This document shows, piece by piece, positions 8,560 to 17,389 of a stretch of DNA of 64,000 bases. The position numbers and the translations under genes are program-made. How positions within the stretch are numbered: the stretch's first letter is position 1; each line of letters begins with the position of its first letter. The DNA is taken from the NCBI GenBank assembly GCA_001013295.1, contig LAZY01000036.1, positions 1 to 64,000 on the forward strand. Direction: 5' to 3'. This DNA comes from Chryseobacterium indologenes (lineage in GTDB: Bacteria > Bacteroidota > Bacteroidia > Flavobacteriales > Weeksellaceae). The notes under the pieces were generated by a model. The model was not told the origin of the DNA. It was given only the letters and a program-made list of their open reading frames with translations, and did no database searches.

Positions 8560-9585
8560 ATGAAAAGATGGTACCTTTATCCTTTTTCCCTCGGTTATCA
8601 TTTGGTAACGGGTATCCGGAACACCATGTATGATCTGGGAATTTTTAAGTCAACAAAATTCAAGACACCGATAATCAATGTCGGGAATCTCTCTGTGGGC
8701 GGAAGCGGAAAGTCCCCTATGGTGATGTATCTTGCCCAGTTTTTATCCAAACATTACAGAACCGGTGTGCTTTCACGAGGTTACGGAAGGCTCACCAAAG
8801 GCTATGAAGTCACCAATTATGATAGCAACTACAAGATCGTGGGTGATGAAGCGATGCAGCTTTTTGAGCGTTTCAAAAACCGCTTTGTAATTGCCGTTTC
8901 AGAAGAACGTGTTCCCGGGGCCAAAAAAGTGATTGAAGATATGGATCTTGGAGTACTGGTATTGGATGATGCCATGCAGCACAGAGCGATCAAAGCAGGA
9001 TTCAATATTCTGATGACTGATTTTAATGATCCGTTTTTCAAAGATTACCTTCTTCCTGCCGGAGACCTCAGAGAATCGAGATCCGGTTACAAAAGAGCAG
9101 ACATCATTATGGTCAGCAAATGTCCAGATGAACTGACGGAGGAAACCAAAAGATACTATATTTCAAGGATCAGACCTTCTCATACCCAAAAAGTATTCTT
9201 TTCATCCATCGGCTATGATGAAAATGTATACGGAAAAGATAAAATACTTCCGGATAACAATCTGAACTACTATGATATTTTATTGATCACGGGAATTGCC
9301 AATCCTAAACCGCTTCTGGAGCATCTGGCAAAATTCTCAAAAAGAGTGAAACATTTAAAATTCAGGGATCATCATAATTTCACGGATGATGATATAAAAA
9401 AAATCCTTGCAGAGTATAAAAAATTAGGAGAATATAAGCTGATATTAACCACAGAGAAAGATTACGTTCGTCTGAAAACTTTTGACTATCTTAGAGAAAT
9501 TGTTTACTACTGGCCTATCAATGTACTTATTGATAAGAAAGAAGAATTCAATCAAATCATCTTAGATTATGTTAGAAAAAATTAA
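8560..9585 (+). CDS. lpxK: Tetraacyldisaccharide 4'-kinase
   Basis: LpxK phosphorylates the lipid A disaccharide precursor at the 4' position on the inner membrane, the sixth step of the Raetz pathway. The 341-residue length is normal. An N-terminal membrane-associated helix (LYPFSLGYHLVTGIR) precedes the P-loop GNLSVGGSGKSP at 42-53, and a VLDDAMQHR motif corresponds to the conserved catalytic loop. It overlaps the purine nucleoside phosphorylase gene by 17 bases, which suggests translational coupling. Confidence 0.93.
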   Translation: MKRWYLYPFSLGYHLVTGIRNTMYDLGIFKSTKFKTPIINVGNLSVGGSGKSPMVMYLAQFLSKHYRTGVLSRGYGRLTKGYEVTNYDSNYKIVGDEAMQLFERFKNRFVIAVSEERVPGAKKVIEDMDLGVLVLDDAMQHRAIKAGFNILMTDFNDPFFKDYLLPAGDLRESRSGYKRADIIMVSKCPDELTEETKRYYISRIRPSHTQKVFFSSIGYDENVYGKDKILPDNNLNYYDILLITGIANPKPLLEHLAKFSKRVKHLKFRDHHNFTDDDIKKILAEYKKLGEYKLILTTEKDYVRLKTFDYLREIVYYWPINVLIDKKEEFNQIILDYVRKN

Positions 9586-10384
9586 AGAGACCGCTGATTT
9601 TATCAAAAATATTATTCAGGAAACTCCTGATTTTGCGGTTGTTTTAGGATCCGGACTGGGAAAGTTACAGAATGAAGTAGATCAGATCCATGTTTTAGAG
9701 TACAAAGATATTCCCAATTTTCCTCAGACTACTGTTGCAGGACATACCGGAAAGCTCATTTACGGAATGCTGGAAGGTAAAAAAGTACTGATGATGAGCG
9801 GCCGCTTTCATTACTACGAAGGCCATTCTATGGAAACTGTAACTTTCCCCGTGAGAGTTTTTCATTTATTAGGTATTAAAAATCTTATCCTTTCCAATGC
9901 CTGTGGCGGGGTAAATCCGGACTACAGCGTTGCAGACATCGTTATACTAAAAGATCATATCAATATGATGCCTGAACATCCGCTTCGTGGTAGAAATATT
10001 GAGGAGCTCGGACCACGCTTTGTGGATATGAGTGAGCCTTACAACAAAAAAATGATTGCCGTAGCTGAACAGGCTGCTGCTGAACATAACATTAAAATTC
10101 ATAAGGGTGTTTACGTTGCATTACAAGGTCCTACCTTTGAAACTCCGGCTGAATATGGCATGATAAAAGCTATTGGTGGAGATATGGTAGGGATGAGCAC
10201 CGTTCCTGAAGTAATTGTGGCCAGACATATGGGAATGGACGTATTCTGTATGTCTGTGATTACAGATCTTGGTGGACCGGATATTGCATTTGCCGTTTCC
10301 CACGAAGAAGTTCTGAATGCAGCGAATAAAGCTATGCCGAATGTAATTACTGTCGTAAAAGGACTGATCAAGAATTATGAATAG
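9569..10384 (+). CDS. Purine nucleoside phosphorylase (trimeric, PNP/MTAP family)
   Basis: The 271-residue enzyme cleaves purine nucleosides with phosphate in purine salvage. It shows VVLGSGLG (24-31), GRFHYYEGH (78-86), SNACGG (109-114), GPTFETPAEY (187-196) with E191, and GMSTVPEVIVARH (208-220). These match the low-molecular-weight trimeric class. The base-contacting asparagine of mammalian PNP (N243) aligns with D233 in VITDLGG; Asn-to-Asp at this site is known to favour 6-amino purines in the human enzyme. The gene overlaps lpxK and is probably in the same transcript. Confidence 0.9.
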   Translation: MLEKIKETADFIKNIIQETPDFAVVLGSGLGKLQNEVDQIHVLEYKDIPNFPQTTVAGHTGKLIYGMLEGKKVLMMSGRFHYYEGHSMETVTFPVRVFHLLGIKNLILSNACGGVNPDYSVADIVILKDHINMMPEHPLRGRNIEELGPRFVDMSEPYNKKMIAVAEQAAAEHNIKIHKGVYVALQGPTFETPAEYGMIKAIGGDMVGMSTVPEVIVARHMGMDVFCMSVITDLGGPDIAFAVSHEEVLNAANKAMPNVITVVKGLIKNYE

Positions 10385-10455
10385 GAACTTTTGGTTCACA
10401 AAAAGATATTTTTAAATATTTAAGTAGCCAAAAATCTTTTTAAATAAACTTTTTT

Positions 10456-10532
10456 ATTGCCACGAATACACGAATTCTTTTTTCTATTAGTGTATTCGTG
10501 GCAATAATATTTTCTCGCAGATTACCCAGATT
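10456..10532. repeat. Dispersed GCCACGAAT repeat with hairpin
   Basis: Perfect 16-base inverted arms, ATTGCCACGAATACAC at 10456-10471 and its complement at 10490-10505, enclose an 18-base loop. The flank TTCTCGCAGAT continues to about 10532. The same block, with similar spacing, occurs in reverse orientation at 32468-32649, so it is a dispersed intergenic element. Confidence 0.7.
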
Positions 10533-10638
10533 TCGGATTAGGAGCAAAAGTTGGGAAATACAAGATTCATAGAAATTGTCAATAATATAAATTTTTCCCA
10601 ATTCGTCAAAAATCAATCTCAGATTGCAATCCATTGCT

Positions 10639-10646
10639 TAGTTTTG
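10639..10646 (+). promoter_or_regulatory. -7 promoter element of the thioredoxin-like gene
   Basis: TAGTTTTG fits TAnnTTTG. Its distance supports translation from the ATG at 10667 rather than the one at 10652, which would fall at the expected transcript start. Confidence 0.4.
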
Positions 10647-10666
10647 TGTAAATGAAATTGTACGAA

Positions 10667-11182
10667 ATGAAAAAGTTGTTATTAATTTTTATGATAGGGA
10701 TATTTGGAGCAAGCTACGCCCAGAAGGCACCTACTGTGCTGAAAAAAGGTTTTTCCAAAGAAGCCTTACAGCAGAAACTCGAAGATGAAGACGGAAAAAC
10801 TATAACGATCCAGCAGATTCTTGACCAGCATAAAGGAAAAGTTTTAGTGATTGATTTCTGGGCCGGATGGTGCAGAGACTGTCTTCAGGCCCTTCCAAAA
10901 GCCGAGCAGCTGGAAAAAAACAATCCAAATATAGACTTTGTTTTCCTTTCGCTGGAAAGATCAAAAGAAGGTTTTGATAAAAGTCTTGAAAGATTCAACA
11001 TGAAAGATAAAGACAATTATTGGTTTGCTTCAGGCTGGAAAAATGATTTCAACAATTATGTTGATCTGAACTGGATTCCAAGATATATGGTTATCGATCA
11101 GAAATCTTCTATTGCGAAATATTATGCAATTTCTCCGGAAGACCCTGAGATTCAGCAGACGATTGATAGTCTTTTAAAATAA
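10667..11182 (+). CDS. TlpA-like periplasmic thioredoxin-fold protein
   Basis: A 171-residue exported protein with a signal peptide (about 1-19, ending SYAQ). The redox motif WCRDC places cysteines at 69 and 72, and the cis-proline loop is WIPRYMVID. TlpA/ResA-type proteins reduce disulfides in the periplasm, for example for cytochrome maturation. The RD dipeptide between the cysteines is less common than PH or GP and should shift the redox potential; this is inference. No cytochrome maturation genes are adjacent. A hairpin terminator follows the stop. Confidence 0.85.
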   Translation: MKKLLLIFMIGIFGASYAQKAPTVLKKGFSKEALQQKLEDEDGKTITIQQILDQHKGKVLVIDFWAGWCRDCLQALPKAEQLEKNNPNIDFVFLSLERSKEGFDKSLERFNMKDKDNYWFASGWKNDFNNYVDLNWIPRYMVIDQKSSIAKYYAISPEDPEIQQTIDSLLK

Positions 11183-11205
11183 TTTTTTTATTACCAACAT
11201 ATCAG

Positions 11206-11241
11206 CACTTAAGTTTTAAGCATTCCTTCAAAACTTAAGTG
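11206..11241 (+). terminator. Terminator after the thioredoxin-like gene
   Basis: Twelve-base arms CACTTAAGTTTT (11206-11217) and AAAACTTAAGTG (11230-11241) are perfectly complementary and are followed by a T-rich stretch. Confidence 0.7.
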
Positions 11242-11265
11242 TTTATTATTTATTAGATCAACACC

Positions 11266-11721
11266 ATGACCACAAGAGAAGCTACAGAACAGGATTTAGA
11301 AACGCTTTTAGAATTTGAACAGGGAATCGTTTCGGCAGAAAGGCCATTCAACGTTACCCTTATTGATGGGGAGATTCATTATTATGACCTGAGCCACTTT
11401 ATACAATCTCCAGATGCCACCCTAATTATTGCTGAAGAGAACAATGAAATCATAGGATCCGGGTATGTCCTGATCAAAAAAGCTGAGAAATATTATTATA
11501 CGTTTGAAAAATATGCTTATCTGGGTTTTATGTATGTGAAACCTGAGTACAGAGGAAAAGGAGTCAATAAAGTAATTACCGACGAACTGATCAGGTGGGC
11601 AAAATCCAAAGGTATATCAGAAGTAAGGCTCGATGTTTATGCCGAAAATGAATCTGCTATAAAAGCATATGAAAAGGCAGGATTTGAACCACATCTTCTT
11701 ACGATGAGACTGAAGCAGTAA
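11266..11721 (+). CDS. GNAT family N-acetyltransferase
   Basis: A 151-residue single-domain acetyltransferase. The acetyl-CoA loop is in YVKPEYRGKGVNKVI (near 92-106), and the ESAIKAYEKAGFEPHLL segment (near 130-145) closes the fold. The substrate is unknown. It lies between two hairpin-bounded units and probably has its own promoter. Confidence 0.85.
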   Translation: MTTREATEQDLETLLEFEQGIVSAERPFNVTLIDGEIHYYDLSHFIQSPDATLIIAEENNEIIGSGYVLIKKAEKYYYTFEKYAYLGFMYVKPEYRGKGVNKVITDELIRWAKSKGISEVRLDVYAENESAIKAYEKAGFEPHLLTMRLKQ

Positions 11722-11891
11722 AGATGGAAGAATGGGAGATAGAAGTCATTGATATACTAAGAATAATCTGTGATGTTTTTAATTGATTTTCAATAAATAG
11801 GTCATCAATTTCCATATCGTCCTCTTTAACTTCCAGCCTCCAGCTTCAAACTTCCATCATATAAAAAACTTACCGTCAATACAGGAATCCA

Positions 11892-11899
11892 TATCTTTG
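11892..11899 (+). promoter_or_regulatory. -7 promoter element of dinB
   Basis: TATCTTTG fits TAnnTTTG and ends four bases before the dinB ATG, so the transcript would begin at about the start codon. No LexA-type box was recognised nearby. Confidence 0.4.
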
Positions 11900-11903
11900 T
11901 CAT

Positions 11904-12998
11904 ATGGATTTTTCTTTGCCGCTTCGTAAAATTATTCACGTAGATATGGATGCATTCTATGCTTCCGTGGAGCAGCATGATAATCCTGCGCTTAAAGGCA
12001 AACCTATTGCGGTAGGCGGTCAGCATCGGGGGGTGGTGGCAGCAGCCAGCTATGAAGCTAGAAAATATGGGGTACGTTCTGCAATGCCCAGTAAAACAGC
12101 CAAAGAAAAATGCCCTCACCTTATATTTGTTCCGCCCCGTTTTGCCCGGTATAAAGAAATTTCAAAAAAAATCCGTGAAATTTTTCATGAATACACCGAC
12201 CTCGTAGAACCTTTATCTCTGGATGAAGCTTATCTGGATGTAACTGAAAACAAAAAAGGAATGGATTCTGCCAACCTGATCGCCAGGGAGATTCGTCAGA
12301 AAATATTTGAAGAAACAGGATTAACCGCTTCTGCAGGGATTTCTGTAAATAAGTTTCTGGCCAAAGTAGCTTCAGACATCAATAAACCTAACGGACAGAA
12401 AACCATTCATCCAGATAAAGTGGAAGGTTTTCTGGAAGAGCTTCCTGTTGAAAAATTTTATGGTGTCGGAAAGGTTACGGCTAACAAAATGTTTAGTTTA
12501 GGAATTTATAAAGGAAAAGATTTAAAGAAAAGATCCCTGGAAGACCTGGTACGACTTTTTGGAAAATCCGGCAAACATTATTACAATGTGGTACGGGGTA
12601 TTCATACTTCCGAAGTAAAACCTCATCGCATCCAGAAAAGTGTAGCGGTAGAAAGGACCTTTTTTGAAGATCTTTCTGATGAGCAGCAGATTAATGAAAA
12701 ACTGGACAGTCTCAGCCAGGAACTTTATCAACGGTTGCAGAAAAATAATATTCTGGGAAGAACTTTAACCTTAAAAATTAAGTATAAGGATTTTTCACTT
12801 TTCACAAGAAGCATCACAAGGGAAAACTATTTCACCTCGCCGGAACAGTATTTCAATACCGGAAAACAACTTTGGGAACTGCGTCCTTACGACAAAGCAG
12901 TACGTTTGCTAGGCTTGTCTTTATCACACCTGAATACGGAAGAAAAAAAGCAGGTTTCCGTTCAACTAAAAATCCCGTTTGAGGAATTCGAAAATTAA
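11904..12998 (+). CDS. dinB: DNA polymerase IV (Y-family)
   Basis: A 364-residue translesion polymerase that extends past damaged template bases with low fidelity. Catalytic acidic residues are D14 in HVDMDAFYASVE and D107-E108 in SLDEAYLD. The SYEARKYGVRSAMPS finger motif (49-63), the helix-hairpin-helix thumb region (about 175-235) and a little-finger domain (about 240-350) are in the normal order. The C-terminus lacks an obvious QxxLF-type clamp motif; IPFEEFEN is what is there. Confidence 0.94.
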   Translation: MDFSLPLRKIIHVDMDAFYASVEQHDNPALKGKPIAVGGQHRGVVAAASYEARKYGVRSAMPSKTAKEKCPHLIFVPPRFARYKEISKKIREIFHEYTDLVEPLSLDEAYLDVTENKKGMDSANLIAREIRQKIFEETGLTASAGISVNKFLAKVASDINKPNGQKTIHPDKVEGFLEELPVEKFYGVGKVTANKMFSLGIYKGKDLKKRSLEDLVRLFGKSGKHYYNVVRGIHTSEVKPHRIQKSVAVERTFFEDLSDEQQINEKLDSLSQELYQRLQKNNILGRTLTLKIKYKDFSLFTRSITRENYFTSPEQYFNTGKQLWELRPYDKAVRLLGLSLSHLNTEEKKQVSVQLKIPFEEFEN

Positions 12999-13045
12999 CA
13001 GTTCTATTTTTTTTTGCTAACTTGTATCAACCAAATCAGCAAATT

Positions 13046-14518
13046 ATGAACCCAACAATGATTCAATTTTTTCACTGGTATTCTGAAGGAGACGGAAAAT
13101 TGTGGAAAGAAGCCGAAAAACAGGCCAGATATTTAGCAAAGCTGGGAATTACCTCGGTGTGGTTTCCTCCCGCTTACAAAGGAACTAACGGCGGCTACTC
13201 TATCGGCTATGATGCCTATGACCTGTATGACCTTGGAGAGTTTGATCAAAAAGGAACGGTTCCTACAAAATATGGCACTAAAAACGATTATCTGAAAGCC
13301 ATCAAAGCCTTTAAAAAACAGAATATCGAAGTGATCGTGGATATTGTTCTGGGACATAAAGCAGGCGGTGACGAACTGGAAAAATTCAGAGCTGTAAAAG
13401 TGGATGAAGACAACAGAGAAAAAATCATTTCTGATGTCATTGAAATAGAATCCTATACTAAATTTACGTTTCCCGGAAGAGGAAAAAAATATTCTGATTT
13501 TGAATGGAATTTCACCTGCTTCAGCGGGGTAGACTATGCAGAAGGTATGGATTCCCATATTTACAAAATACAGTCCGAATATGGGGATGACTGGGAAGAA
13601 ATGATTGACGATGAAAAAGGCAACTACGACTATCTGATGTATAATGACATCGAACACCGCAATCCTTTTGTACGGGAAGAGCTCAATACATGGGCGAAAT
13701 GGTATTTTGACCAGACCGATTTTAATGGGGTAAGGCTGGATGCCTTAAAGCATATTTCATTTGATTTTTATAAAGAGTGGCTTATGCTGCTTCGTTCCAA
13801 TACCGGAAAAAATATTTTCGCCGTGGGTGAATACTGGGCTCCGGGATACCTTCACCTTCTTCAGAAATATATTGAAGTGACGGAAGGCTGTATGAGTCTT
13901 TTCGACAGTTCTCTTCAGAATAATTTCCATAATGCATCTAAAGAAGGAAGTTCTTATGACCTTCGGAAGATTTTTGATGAAACTCTTACCCAGGCAGATC
14001 CCATGCATTCTGTAAGCTTGGTGGCCAATCATGACACCCAACCTTTACAGGATCTAGAAGCTCCCGTTGAACCCTGGTTCAAACCTATTGCCTATGCTCT
14101 GATTTTATTGAGAAAAGACGGGTATCCATGTGTTTTTTATCCTGATTTGTATGGGGCTCATTATGTAGATAAAGATCGGGAGGGCCACGATCAGGAAATA
14201 TTCATGCCAAAAACAGATGGCATTGAAGAACTTCTTAAAGCGAGAAAAGAGCATGCTTATGGAGAACAACGGGATTATTTTGAAGATGCCAATTGCCTGG
14301 CCTGGGTACGTGAAGGCGATGACCAGCATACAGGATGTGCTGTTGTTTTAAGTAATAAAGATGCATATAATAAACCTATGGAAATGGGCAAACGCTATGC
14401 TGGAAAAAAATATAAAGATCTGTTGAAGAGATTCAAGGAAAAAGTAACGATCGATGAAAACGGCTGGGGAAATTTTCCTGTTCCTGCAGGGAATGTGAGT
14501 GTTTGGATTTTAGAATAA
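13046..14518 (+). CDS. Cytoplasmic alpha-amylase (GH13)
   Basis: A 490-residue glycoside hydrolase that cleaves alpha-1,4-glucans. The catalytic triad is visible: nucleophile D232 in GVRLDALKHI, acid/base E262 in FAVGEYW, and D330 in VANHDTQP. Region I, VDIVLGHKAGGD, is slightly divergent from the usual NH ending. There is no signal peptide, as in the cytoplasmic E. coli AmyA type. The open frame extends to a TTG at 13022, but the ATG at 13046 (MNPTMIQFFHW) matches the family start. A hairpin terminator follows. Confidence 0.92.
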   Translation: MNPTMIQFFHWYSEGDGKLWKEAEKQARYLAKLGITSVWFPPAYKGTNGGYSIGYDAYDLYDLGEFDQKGTVPTKYGTKNDYLKAIKAFKKQNIEVIVDIVLGHKAGGDELEKFRAVKVDEDNREKIISDVIEIESYTKFTFPGRGKKYSDFEWNFTCFSGVDYAEGMDSHIYKIQSEYGDDWEEMIDDEKGNYDYLMYNDIEHRNPFVREELNTWAKWYFDQTDFNGVRLDALKHISFDFYKEWLMLLRSNTGKNIFAVGEYWAPGYLHLLQKYIEVTEGCMSLFDSSLQNNFHNASKEGSSYDLRKIFDETLTQADPMHSVSLVANHDTQPLQDLEAPVEPWFKPIAYALILLRKDGYPCVFYPDLYGAHYVDKDREGHDQEIFMPKTDGIEELLKARKEHAYGEQRDYFEDANCLAWVREGDDQHTGCAVVLSNKDAYNKPMEMGKRYAGKKYKDLLKRFKEKVTIDENGWGNFPVPAGNVSVWILE

Positions 14519-14522
14519 AAAA

Positions 14523-14559
14523 GGCATACAGCAGAAAGATTTTTCTTTTGATGTATGCC
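14523..14559 (+). terminator. Terminator after the amylase gene
   Basis: GGCATACA (14523-14530) pairs with TGTATGCC (14552-14559) around a T-rich loop directly after the amylase stop. The adjacent small minus-strand gene ends at 14591, so it may serve both. Confidence 0.55.
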
Positions 14560-14590
14560 CAAGACATTCTTTTAAATTCTATAATTTTAT

Positions 14591-14755
14591 CTAACAATAA
14601 ATGAATTTACAGCTTTTGAAGTCTCTTGCCCATTCACAGCAATCTCCTTCTTCTGTCATTGTGCAGCATACTTTATCAATAATGACTCCACCATCTACTT
14701 TTCTTAATTGTTTTCGATCCAGTTTTTTCATGTTCTGAAAAATTTTTGTTTTCAT
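14591..14755 (-). CDS. 54-residue cysteine-rich double-glycine peptide (bacteriocin-like precursor)
   Basis: I found this small gene by translating the amylase-carboxylesterase gap. It begins at an ATG at 14755 and ends at a TAG at 14591-14593. Residues 9-23 read MKKLDRKQLRKVDGG, which fits the Bacteroidetes double-glycine leader (KKLxRxxLKxIxGG) cut by C39-peptidase ABC exporters. The 31-residue core has six cysteines: CC at 30-31, CC at 39-40, C49 and C54. Similar short proteins are annotated bacteriocin-like in Chryseobacterium. No maturation enzyme or dedicated exporter is adjacent. M9 is an alternative start. Confidence 0.75.
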   Translation of the reverse strand: MKTKIFQNMKKLDRKQLRKVDGGVIIDKVCCTMTEEGDCCEWARDFKSCKFIYC

Positions 14756-14866
14756 AAGGTTATATTTTAAAAATTTGTTTCATAAATATAGTAAAAAACA
14801 TCACAGCAAGCTAAAAAATAACCAAAGAGTATGAAAATGAAAATTATGATCAACTTTCATTATTAT

Positions 14867-16210
14867 CTACAATTTAATTTTTTCTATTGTTAAAATTTCA
14901 GGCTGCTCTGATTGATCAGAAATTTTTCCAGTTCTGGCAAACTCGGTCCATAATGCCCTGAGTTTTGTTCCCTGCTTATGAATACGTTCCCAGGGTATAT
15001 CTTTAAGCATTTCCGAAGATCTCCATGCAGATTCATTGCCAAAAATTAAAGGAAGGTCAATACAATGAGGCGCTCCAATATGATTATCTTTTAATTTGGA
15101 ATGTATTCTGAATAAATAGACATTACCCCCTCCTTTTGCTTGGTTTTCCGCAAATTGTCTGGCAGGTGATCCATAGATAAATTCTGTAGTTTTTTCAACT
15201 GTTTTATCCATAATTTTCAGTCCGAGACCTTTTCCGAAATATTTATTCAAAGCTTCGGAAGTTTTGAGATAAAAAGCAGTTTCGTCATTATTCAGACCAA
15301 TTAACACATCATATTTTTTTGCATTTTGTCTCCATTTTTCAACAGATTCTTCTTCTTTACACAAAGGAGGGAATCCGTATTGAGTACCAAAAGGCATAGC
15401 AGCCTTCAAACCATATTTCATCACAGATGGAACGAACTTTCCATAATCCTCCATCATCTTATAAACATCAACCTCATCTTTGAGTTCTTCTGTTTTTTTC
15501 AAAAACTCAGCCGACATTCCTTGCCTTTTATAACGTAGCCCCAAAGGTGCACTTTGAATAATTACCCGTCGAAATAGCCCATCAACACCTTCTGATATCA
15601 TCAAATGAGCAATTGCATCGCCACCAGAAGACTGACCAAGCAGCGTTACATTTTCCGGATCCCCACCAAAGTCTGCTATATTGGTTTTGATCCACTTCAA
15701 TGCTTCAATCATATCCAACAGTCCTAAATTTGGAGGTCTTTTTTCATCACCACCTAAAAATCCAAAGAGCCCCAGGCGATAGGAAACCGTAACAACAATG
15801 ATATTCTGCTCTTTTACCCATTCTGCAGGATCGGCAGTTGGAAGATCTCCACATCCTATTTCGTGGGAACCGCCATGAATCCAGACAATAACGGAAAGTT
15901 GTTCGTTATCATCAATGGGGTCCGGGCGGGTTATAGAAAGGTATTGAGTAGATTCTTCAGGTTCAAATTCTTCAACAGGTGTTGTCCCAATCATTTTCTC
16001 TACAAGCGGGCTGAGTTTCTGCGGACAAACCGGAGTTTTATTTCCTAGCCTGTCATCAAATACAAAATATTCAACCGGAATGGGTCTTTGAAACCTTTCA
16101 GAACGGGCATAACGAATACTTTTTGCTCTGATGACTCCATTTTCTCTGAATGCTGTAATTTTTCCAAATTTGGTATTGAGAACCACTGTTTCTATATGTT
16201 GTGAGCTCAT
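14867..16210 (-). CDS. Carboxylesterase type B
   Basis: A 447-residue alpha/beta hydrolase of the carboxylesterase/lipase family. The nucleophile is S194 in GQSSGG (192-197). The oxyanion hole is HGG at 112-114, and the acid is probably the glutamate in GLNNDETAFY. The histidine is likely in APHCIDLPLIFG, near 380. It has no signal peptide, so it is probably cytoplasmic. Family members hydrolyse aliphatic or aromatic esters; the substrate is unknown. The tandem repeat at 16268-16446 lies between it and the AraC gene. Confidence 0.87.
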   Translation of the reverse strand: MSSQHIETVVLNTKFGKITAFRENGVIRAKSIRYARSERFQRPIPVEYFVFDDRLGNKTPVCPQKLSPLVEKMIGTTPVEEFEPEESTQYLSITRPDPIDDNEQLSVIVWIHGGSHEIGCGDLPTADPAEWVKEQNIIVVTVSYRLGLFGFLGGDEKRPPNLGLLDMIEALKWIKTNIADFGGDPENVTLLGQSSGGDAIAHLMISEGVDGLFRRVIIQSAPLGLRYKRQGMSAEFLKKTEELKDEVDVYKMMEDYGKFVPSVMKYGLKAAMPFGTQYGFPPLCKEEESVEKWRQNAKKYDVLIGLNNDETAFYLKTSEALNKYFGKGLGLKIMDKTVEKTTEFIYGSPARQFAENQAKGGGNVYLFRIHSKLKDNHIGAPHCIDLPLIFGNESAWRSSEMLKDIPWERIHKQGTKLRALWTEFARTGKISDQSEQPEILTIEKIKL

Positions 16211-16267
16211 TTTTTAAACTGTAAAAACTTTACATTAAAGATAATTCTGTTTTTTGAAAATAAAAAA

Positions 16268-16446
16268 TTTATGCTGTTAATAAACACTAAAGACACTAAT
16301 GAATACACTAATTTTCACAAATAAATTTTTGTTGATTGTGAAAGGCATTTTGATATTGGGAGTTTATGCTGCTAATAAACACTAATAGCACTAATGAATA
16401 CACTAATTTTCACAAGTAAATTCGTGGGATTTGTGAAAAACATTTG
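16268..16446. repeat. Two-copy direct repeat, period 95 bases
   Basis: Copy 1 starts with ATGCTG at 16271 and copy 2 with ATGCTG at 16366. Both continue through TAATAAACACTAA, AATGAATACACTAATTTTCACAA and a GTGAAA block. In copy 2 TTTTCACAA and TTGTGAAAA form perfect inverted arms. The copies have diverged, so the duplication is not recent. It fills the gap between the carboxylesterase and the AraC gene. Confidence 0.75.
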
Positions 16447-16464
16447 TTGTATTTGTGTTTTAAC

Positions 16465-17367
16465 TCAATTCAAGGATTTGTATTCACTTGGAGAAACTCC
16501 CACTTTGGTTTTGAATAATCTGGTGAAATGCTGAGGGTATTTGAATCCCAGATCGTAAGAAATTTCGCTGATCGATTTTCCCTGGTCCAGAATCTGTTCT
16601 TTAGCCACATCAATCAGTTTATTGTGAATCAGTTCCTGAGGAGAAATACCCAGCTCTTTTTTGATTAGATCTCCAAAGTAGTTGGCAGACAGATTCAGCT
16701 TTTCCGCAAAATAGTTCACCATAGGGAAACCGATATTTTTAGGGTTTTCAGATTTTAAATAATCATCTACAAGGTTTTCAAATTTACCAATGACCCCTTG
16801 GTTGACATGATCTCTTGTAATAAACTGTCGGTCATAAAACCGCATGCAGTAATTTAAAAACAATTCAATATTATTGACCACTAAGGATTTGCTGTGTTTG
16901 TCAATCGGTTGCTCAAGTTCCAGTCTGATATTTTTGAAGCATTCCAATATAATTTCTCTTTCTTTTTCGGAAAGATGCAATGCTTCATGCACATCATAGG
17001 AAAAGAAAGAATAATCTTTGATATGTTTCCCCAGATTGGTTCCTTTAATTAAATCAGGATGAAACAGTAAAGCATATCCACCGGGCTGAATGGGTACTCC
17101 GTCATTTTTCACTCCGCTGATCTGTCCTGGAGCAATGAAAACCAGTGTTCCTTCCTGGTAATCGTAGCTGTGTTTACCGTAATACATATCACCGCACACC
17201 ACATCTTTCAGGAAAACAGTATAAAAGGCATAGGTTCTTCTGTAACTGCAAATGGGAGCGGATTTCGAAAAATCTACCACACTTACCAACGGGTGCAGCG
17301 TTTCATGATTGGTCATTTTATTGTAATCTGAAATACTGCTGATTCTTTCAACTTCCTGATTTTCCAT
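16465..17367 (-). CDS. AraC family transcriptional regulator
   Basis: A 300-residue regulator. Residues about 1-180 form a cupin-like sensor domain, and about 195-298 the double helix-turn-helix. It ends with the typical SISEISYDLGFKYPQHFTRLFKTKVGVSPSEYK pattern (shown in parts: ISEISYDLGF, FTRLFKTKVGVSPSEYK). It is divergent from a cupin gene and a zinc alcohol dehydrogenase, which are its likely targets, a frequent arrangement in Bacteroidetes. A TAnnTTTG box precedes it. Confidence 0.88.
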   Translation of the reverse strand: MENQEVERISSISDYNKMTNHETLHPLVSVVDFSKSAPICSYRRTYAFYTVFLKDVVCGDMYYGKHSYDYQEGTLVFIAPGQISGVKNDGVPIQPGGYALLFHPDLIKGTNLGKHIKDYSFFSYDVHEALHLSEKEREIILECFKNIRLELEQPIDKHSKSLVVNNIELFLNYCMRFYDRQFITRDHVNQGVIGKFENLVDDYLKSENPKNIGFPMVNYFAEKLNLSANYFGDLIKKELGISPQELIHNKLIDVAKEQILDQGKSISEISYDLGFKYPQHFTRLFKTKVGVSPSEYKSLN

Positions 17368-17389
17368 TGAATTGATTTTAATTCTTATT

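Noticed and set aside
10440..10634. Minus-strand frame of 64 residues
   Set aside because: It runs through the GCCACGAAT hairpin repeat and has no protein-like signature.
13022..13045. Upstream TTG start for the amylase
   Set aside because: The family start matches the ATG at 13046, and the added residues are not conserved in type.
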